A stretch of DNA of 35,724 nucleotides from Paracoccus bogoriensis (GTDB lineage: Bacteria; Pseudomonadota; Alphaproteobacteria; Rhodobacterales; Rhodobacteraceae). Location: assembly GCF_019431455.1 (NCBI RefSeq), contig NZ_JAHYSR010000030.1, forward strand, positions 1 to 35,724, in the 5' to 3' direction. Shown piece after piece: positions 32,835 to 35,724 of the stretch. The position numbers and the translations under genes were made by a program. Under the pieces are notes generated by a model. That model was given only the letters and a program-made list of their open reading frames with translations. It was not told the DNA's origin and did no database searches. The stretch's first letter is position 1; every line of letters starts with the position of its first letter.

Positions 32835-33002
32835 ATGTTCGATCAGTACTTGAGGCACGCCTGCTCCGAGGCGTGCGTCGCCGAGCGCTTCCGGCAGTCG
32901 CGGACGCAGGGTGAGGCCGGTGAGTGGAACGTCCAGTGGACGTTCCACCGGCCGAACGCCGACATCGCCCGCGCGGTGTCGATGGGGCGCCGCGGCCTCT
33001 GA
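32835..33002 (+). CDS. Remnant second tape-measure C-terminus (55-codon frame)
   Basis: A 55-codon frame starting at ATG 32835. Its sequence VAERFRQSRTQ ... NADIARAVSMGRRGL* closely parallels the tape measure end (AESFRQSRTQVAADIARAVSLGRRGM*). Between RTQ and NADIAR are 15-16 extra codons made of a palindrome, and the N-terminal 15 codons contain another hairpin. It looks like a leftover C-terminus from a related phage after mosaic recombination. Whether it is translated is doubtful; no ribosome binding site is evident. Confidence 0.55.
   Translation: MFDQYLRHACSEACVAERFRQSRTQGEAGEWNVQWTFHRPNADIARAVSMGRRGL
32855..32876. repeat. 8-bp inverted repeat in the tape-measure remnant
   Basis: GCACGCCT (32855-32862) and AGGCGTGC (32869-32876) with a 6-nt loop, 24 bp after the tape measure stop codon. 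It could act as an intercistronic hairpin or terminator, but no T-run follows. Confidence 0.6.
32924..32948. repeat. 25-bp palindrome in the tape-measure remnant
   Basis: GTGGAACGTCCA (32924-32935) and TGGACGTTCCAC (32937-32948) are perfect 12-bp arms around a single G. GGCCGG and CCGGCC flank it and could extend the stem. It occupies the extra codons that interrupt the duplicated tape-measure end. Confidence 0.85.
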
Positions 33003-33012
33003 GGATTACCCA

Positions 33013-33639
33013 ATGGCGTTTCACGAGGTCCGGTTTCCGGACGCGATCAGCCGTGGCGCGCGCGGCGGGCCGGAGCGGCGCACGCAGGTGGTCGAGCTCG
33101 CCTCGGGCGACGAGGAGCGCAACGCCAGCTGGGCGAACAGCCGCCGCCGTTATGATGTCGCCTACGGCATCCGCCGCGCCGACGATCTGGCCGCCGTCGT
33201 CGCCTTCTTCGAGGCGCGCAATGGCCGGCTCCACGGCTTCCGCTTCAAGGACTGGGCCGACCACAAGTCCTGCCTTCCCTCGGGCACGCCCTCGCCGCTG
33301 GACCAGCCGCTTGGGCTCGGCGACGGGGTGAGGACGACATTCCCGCTCCTGAAGCGCTACGCCTCGGGCGGTCAATCCTGGACGCGCACCATCACCAAGC
33401 CCGTTGCGGGCACCGTCCGCGTCGCGCTAGGCGGGACCGAGCAGCCCTCGGGCTGGTCGGTCCACACCACCACCGGCCTCGTCACCTTCGGCGCGGCCCC
33501 TGGCGCAGGCGTCCCCGTCACCGCGGGCTTCGAGTTCGACACCCCCGTCCGCTTCGACACCGACAAGCTCGACGTGACGCTCGACCTCGAACGCCTCGGC
33601 TCCATCGCCTCCATCCCGCTTCTGGAGATCCGAAGATGA
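33013..33639 (+). CDS. DUF2460 distal tail protein (GTA gp12-like)
   Basis: 208 residues. MAFHEVRFPDAISRGARGGPERRTQVVELASGDEERNASWANSRRRYDVAYGIRRADDLAAVVAFFEARNGRLHGFRFKDWADHKS is the DUF2460/TIGR02217 family, which includes the gene 12 protein of the Rhodobacter gene transfer agent. It forms the hub between tail tube and baseplate. The C-terminal beta domain (VTAGFEFDTPVRFDTDKLDVTLDLERLGSIASIPLLEIR) is complete. Confidence 0.87.
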   Translation: MAFHEVRFPDAISRGARGGPERRTQVVELASGDEERNASWANSRRRYDVAYGIRRADDLAAVVAFFEARNGRLHGFRFKDWADHKSCLPSGTPSPLDQPLGLGDGVRTTFPLLKRYASGGQSWTRTITKPVAGTVRVALGGTEQPSGWSVHTTTGLVTFGAAPGAGVPVTAGFEFDTPVRFDTDKLDVTLDLERLGSIASIPLLEIRR

Positions 33640-33983
33640 ACGACAGCGGCAGCTTTATCCTTGGCGTGCTGCGCGACGTCCTGACCTCGGCAACGGTGAT
33701 CCTCGCCGCCTGGGGCGCGCTCGGCGGGGCGACGAACGCGCTGACGACCCGCATGCGCCTGCGCGATGCGATCCGGCACATCCTGCTCGGCGGGATCATC
33801 GCCGCCGGCATGGGCAGTCTCTCGATGGCCATCGTCGCCCGCTGGCTCGACCTGCCGCCCGAGACAGTGGCGGCGGGCGGGGCCGCGGGCTCGGCCGCCT
33901 ATCTCGTCGGCGTCTTCGGCCCGGCCTTCATCGAGGTCGCGCTCGCCCGCCTTCGGGGCAAGGGGGGCAAGGACGATGCCTGA
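33636..33983 (+). CDS. Putative phage holin
   Basis: 115 residues with three hydrophobic segments: FILGVLRDVLTSATVILAAWGAL, HILLGGIIAAGMGSLSMAIVAR and GGAAGSAAYLVGVFGPAFIEVALARL. They are followed by a charged tail (RGKGGKDDA). Size, topology and position four genes before DUF2163 and two before the lysozyme fit a LydA/holin-type protein that permeabilises the inner membrane. It overlaps the DUF2460 stop by 4 bp (ATGA). Confidence 0.7.
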   Translation: MNDSGSFILGVLRDVLTSATVILAAWGALGGATNALTTRMRLRDAIRHILLGGIIAAGMGSLSMAIVARWLDLPPETVAAGGAAGSAAYLVGVFGPAFIEVALARLRGKGGKDDA

Positions 33984-34107
33984 GCTCCAGCGTCTCGCGC
34001 GCCTCCTCCGCTGCGACAGTCCCAGCCCGGGGCGCCTCTTCGCCCACCGCCTTCGCGTCGGCCTCGTCGTCGCGGGGCTGATCCTCCTCCTCTCGCTCCT
34101 GAGGTGA
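33976..34107 (+). CDS. Small single-pass membrane protein of the lysis cassette
   Basis: 43 residues, MPELQRLARLLRCDSPSPGRLFAHRLRVGLVVAGLILLLSLLR, with a basic N-terminal half and one transmembrane segment at the C-terminus. It overlaps the holin gene end by 8 bp and precedes the lysozyme gene by 4 bp. Possible holin partner or spanin-like component; no family recognised. Confidence 0.55.
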   Translation: MPELQRLARLLRCDSPSPGRLFAHRLRVGLVVAGLILLLSLLR

Positions 34108-34111
34108 CCCC

Positions 34112-34783
34112 ATGCAGACGACGACCAGGACCACGGATCGCGGCCAGCTGGCCCTGATCCGGCACGAGGGCATCGTGCCCGGCCCCTATCTCGACGTGAA
34201 GAACATCTGGACCTTCGGCATCGGCCACACGGCGGAGGCCGGGCCGCCCGATCCCGCGACCATGCCGCGCGGCACGCCCGCCGACGCGCAAGCCGGGATC
34301 CGCGAGGCGTTCCGGCTTTTCCGGTCGGACCTTGCCGCGTACGAGGCCGAGGTGCGCCGCGCCGTGAAGGTGCCGCTCGCCCCGCACGAGTTCGATGCGC
34401 TGGTCAGCTTTCACTACAACACCGGTGGCATCGCCAAGGCGGCACTGACCCGACACGTCAACGCGGGCGACCGTCAGGCGGCGGCCGATGCGTTTCTCAA
34501 CTGGCGCAGGCCCGCCTCGATCATCCCGCGCCGCGAGTCCGAGCGCGATCTGTTCCGGTATGGCCGCTATCCGAGCGGATCGATCCCCGTTTGGTCCGTG
34601 GATCGGAACGGCCGCGTCGACTTCTCGCGGCCGATCCGGCGGCTGACCGAAGCCGAGGCGCTGGCCTTCATGCGCCCGAAGCCCGCGCCCCCGGCGCCCC
34701 TCGCACCCAAGCAACCCGAACCCCCGGCCAGCTGGCTCGCCTGGCTGGCCGCTGTCTTTGCCAACCTCACCCGGAGGGCCTGA
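34112..34783 (+). CDS. Endolysin, lysozyme GH24 (T4/P22 type)
   Basis: 223-residue muramidase that cleaves peptidoglycan at the end of infection. The catalytic triad spacing of T4 lysozyme is present: Glu19, Asp28, Thr34 in HEGIVPGPYLDVKNIWTFGIGHT, then FDALVSFHYNTGG and RRESERDLFRYG. The C-terminal extension of about 60 residues is Pro-rich (KPAPPAPLAPKQPEPPASW) and ends in an aromatic/hydrophobic helix (WLAWLAAVFANL). No signal peptide, so export depends on a holin. Confidence 0.9.
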   Translation: MQTTTRTTDRGQLALIRHEGIVPGPYLDVKNIWTFGIGHTAEAGPPDPATMPRGTPADAQAGIREAFRLFRSDLAAYEAEVRRAVKVPLAPHEFDALVSFHYNTGGIAKAALTRHVNAGDRQAAADAFLNWRRPASIIPRRESERDLFRYGRYPSGSIPVWSVDRNGRVDFSRPIRRLTEAEALAFMRPKPAPPAPLAPKQPEPPASWLAWLAAVFANLTRRA

Positions 34784-34787
34784 TCCC

Positions 34788-35018
34788 ATGCGCTACATCC
34801 GTCCCCGATCCCTCACCTGGTGGGCCGGTCTCATGGCCGTCGCCACCGGCACCGCCAACCTGGCGCTGCCCGCAACCGGCCCGCTCGCCGAGCTCGCCCG
34901 GCTGGTCACGCTGCTCTCGGGCTCCGGCGACGCATCGCCTGCGGCGCTGATCGCGCTCGGCCTTGGCCTGATCGGCCTGCGCGACCGGCTCGAGCGTGGG
35001 TTTCACGGTCGTGATTGA
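34788..35018 (+). CDS. Small membrane protein of the lysis region
   Basis: 76 residues with two hydrophobic stretches (LTWWAGLMAVATGTANLALPA and PAALIALGLGLIGL) and a basic end RDRLERGFHGRD. ATG 34788 is chosen because the longer frame starts inside the lysozyme gene. Genes like this follow the endolysin in related prophages; role unknown. Confidence 0.62.
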   Translation: MRYIRPRSLTWWAGLMAVATGTANLALPATGPLAELARLVTLLSGSGDASPAALIALGLGLIGLRDRLERGFHGRD

Positions 35019-35106
35019 GTTCCTCATCGGCATGGTCCTCGGAGGGATCATCGGCGTGACCGTCGTGGTGCTTTGCGTGGCGGCGTCGCGGGGGGATGGG
35101 GCATGA
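35011..35106 (+). CDS. Very small membrane peptide
   Basis: 31-codon frame from GTG 35011: IEFLIGMVLGGIIGVTVVVLC is a clean transmembrane segment, followed by VAASRGDGA. It overlaps the previous gene by 8 bp and the next by 4 bp (ATGA), the tight packing expected of a real gene. It resembles the tiny DUF3789-type phage membrane proteins. Confidence 0.5.
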   Translation: MIEFLIGMVLGGIIGVTVVVLCVAASRGDGA

Positions 35107-35699
35107 AGACTCTTCCTCCCGCCCTGCAGGCGCATCTCGACGACGGGACCACGACACTGGCCTGGTGCTGGCGGATCACCCGCGCCGATGGCGTGGCCTT
35201 CGGCTTCACCGATCACGACCGGGCGCTCAACTTCGAGGGTACGGACTTCGAGCCAGAAAGCGGGTTCACCGCGTCGGAGGTGCGGGCAGGTTCTGACCTC
35301 TCGGTCGATGCGCAGGACGCCGAGGGCGTGCTGTCCTCGGACCGGATTACCGAGACCGACATAATCGACGGCCGCTGGGACAATGCCGAGGTCGAGCTCT
35401 GGCGGGTCAACTGGGCCGATCCCGGCCAGCGCGTGCTGCTGCGCCGGGGCGCCATCGGGCAGGTCCGGCGCGGACGGGTGGCCTTCGTGGCCGAGGTGCG
35501 CAGCCTTGCCCATGTCCTGGGCCAGACCGTCGGGCGGACCTTCCAGGCGAGCTGCGACGCCACGCTGGGCGATGGCCGCTGCGGCGTGAACCTCGAGGCG
35601 ATGATTTTCCGGGGCACGGGTGCAGTGACTGACCTTCTGCGCGACCGCAGGGGAATCGCATATGACCTTGGCGGTCTGAGCGGCACCCCTTGCGGCTGA
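35103..35699 (+). CDS. DUF2163 tail protein (GTA gp13-like), apparently shortened
   Basis: 198 residues. MKTLPPALQAHLDDGTTTLAWCWRITRADGVAFGFTDHDRALNFEGTDFEPESGFTASEVRAGSDLSVDAQD is the N-terminal DUF2163 domain (TIGR02218), the gene 13 equivalent of the Rhodobacter gene transfer agent. QASCDATLGDGRCGVNLEA matches the cysteine-containing start of the C-terminal Phage_BR0599 domain. Family members are about 290 residues, but here the frame stops at 35697-35699 soon after GTGAVTDLL, with non-typical residues (RGIAYDLGGLSGTPCG). The rest is either lost or the sequence is unreliable close to the window edge. Confidence 0.78.
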   Translation: MKTLPPALQAHLDDGTTTLAWCWRITRADGVAFGFTDHDRALNFEGTDFEPESGFTASEVRAGSDLSVDAQDAEGVLSSDRITETDIIDGRWDNAEVELWRVNWADPGQRVLLRRGAIGQVRRGRVAFVAEVRSLAHVLGQTVGRTFQASCDATLGDGRCGVNLEAMIFRGTGAVTDLLRDRRGIAYDLGGLSGTPCG

Positions 35700-35724
35700 G
35701 GGTGGGATGGATTCTGGGGATTTG

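Noticed and set aside
30594..32948. 784-codon minus-strand frame opposite the tape measure gene
   Set aside because: Arg/Gln/His-rich low-complexity translation typical of antisense GC-rich DNA; no motif.

Overview
The window is high-GC alphaproteobacterial DNA, most likely Rhodobacterales (Paracoccus/Rhodobacter/Rhodovulum-like). This rests on protein similarity recalled from memory (GpA-type terminases, DUF6441, DUF2460 and DUF2163 tail genes, an fMet-type tRNA end); no search was run. It is mostly accessory DNA: two phage-derived blocks around about 2.5 kb of ordinary chromosome.

Block 1 (about 1-10,028). A minus-strand module runs leftward from an attachment site made of the 3' end of an initiator tRNA-Met (9982-10028). 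It holds a tyrosine integrase, an unknown protein, an AlpA-like HTH protein, a small protein, a P4-type primase-helicase, an intergenic region packed with TGACGCA repeats and nested inverted repeats (candidate origin), a terminase small subunit and a frameshifted terminase large subunit. The order resembles a phage satellite or a stripped prophage. The terL 3' end is cut by an AT-richer restriction-modification pair: a D12-class adenine methyltransferase and an EcoRI-family endonuclease.

Chromosomal stretch (about 10,029-12,530). It contains a terminator belonging to the tRNA end, a PII-like sbtB, the bicarbonate transporter gene sbtA, and a divergent LysR regulator. The LysR is cut and fused in frame to an unrelated C-terminus where block 2 begins.

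Block 2 (about 12,530 to the right edge). First come an unknown overlapping pair and an AbiE-type toxin-antitoxin pair whose toxin has an in-frame stop. A plus-strand early phage operon follows (HTH, unknown, P-loop ATPase, DUF669, unknown, PD-(D/E)XK nuclease), then three small minus-strand genes. A lambda-like late operon follows: terS, terL, gpW, portal, ClpP-like protease, decoration protein, major capsid, joining protein, DUF6441, tail terminator, tail tube, tail chaperone, tape measure, DUF2460, lysis genes, DUF2163. A HigBA pair sits antisense between chaperone and tape measure.

Main observations. (i) A 45-bp element, 43/45 identical, lies in inverted orientation inside two unrelated genes and is read in the same frame in both, adding the same 15-residue peptide; by comparison with the other TerL in the window it looks like an insertion. 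(ii) Portal, major capsid and the 3' side of the tape measure gene also carry extra segments built around inverted repeats. (iii) The tail chaperone has a textbook -1 frameshift site with slippery heptamer, 8-nt spacer and 9-bp stem. (iv) Four packaging/head genes (terL of block 1; terS, portal and capsid of block 2) are frameshifted while most neighbours are intact, so both phage blocks are probably defective, unless the breaks are assembly errors.
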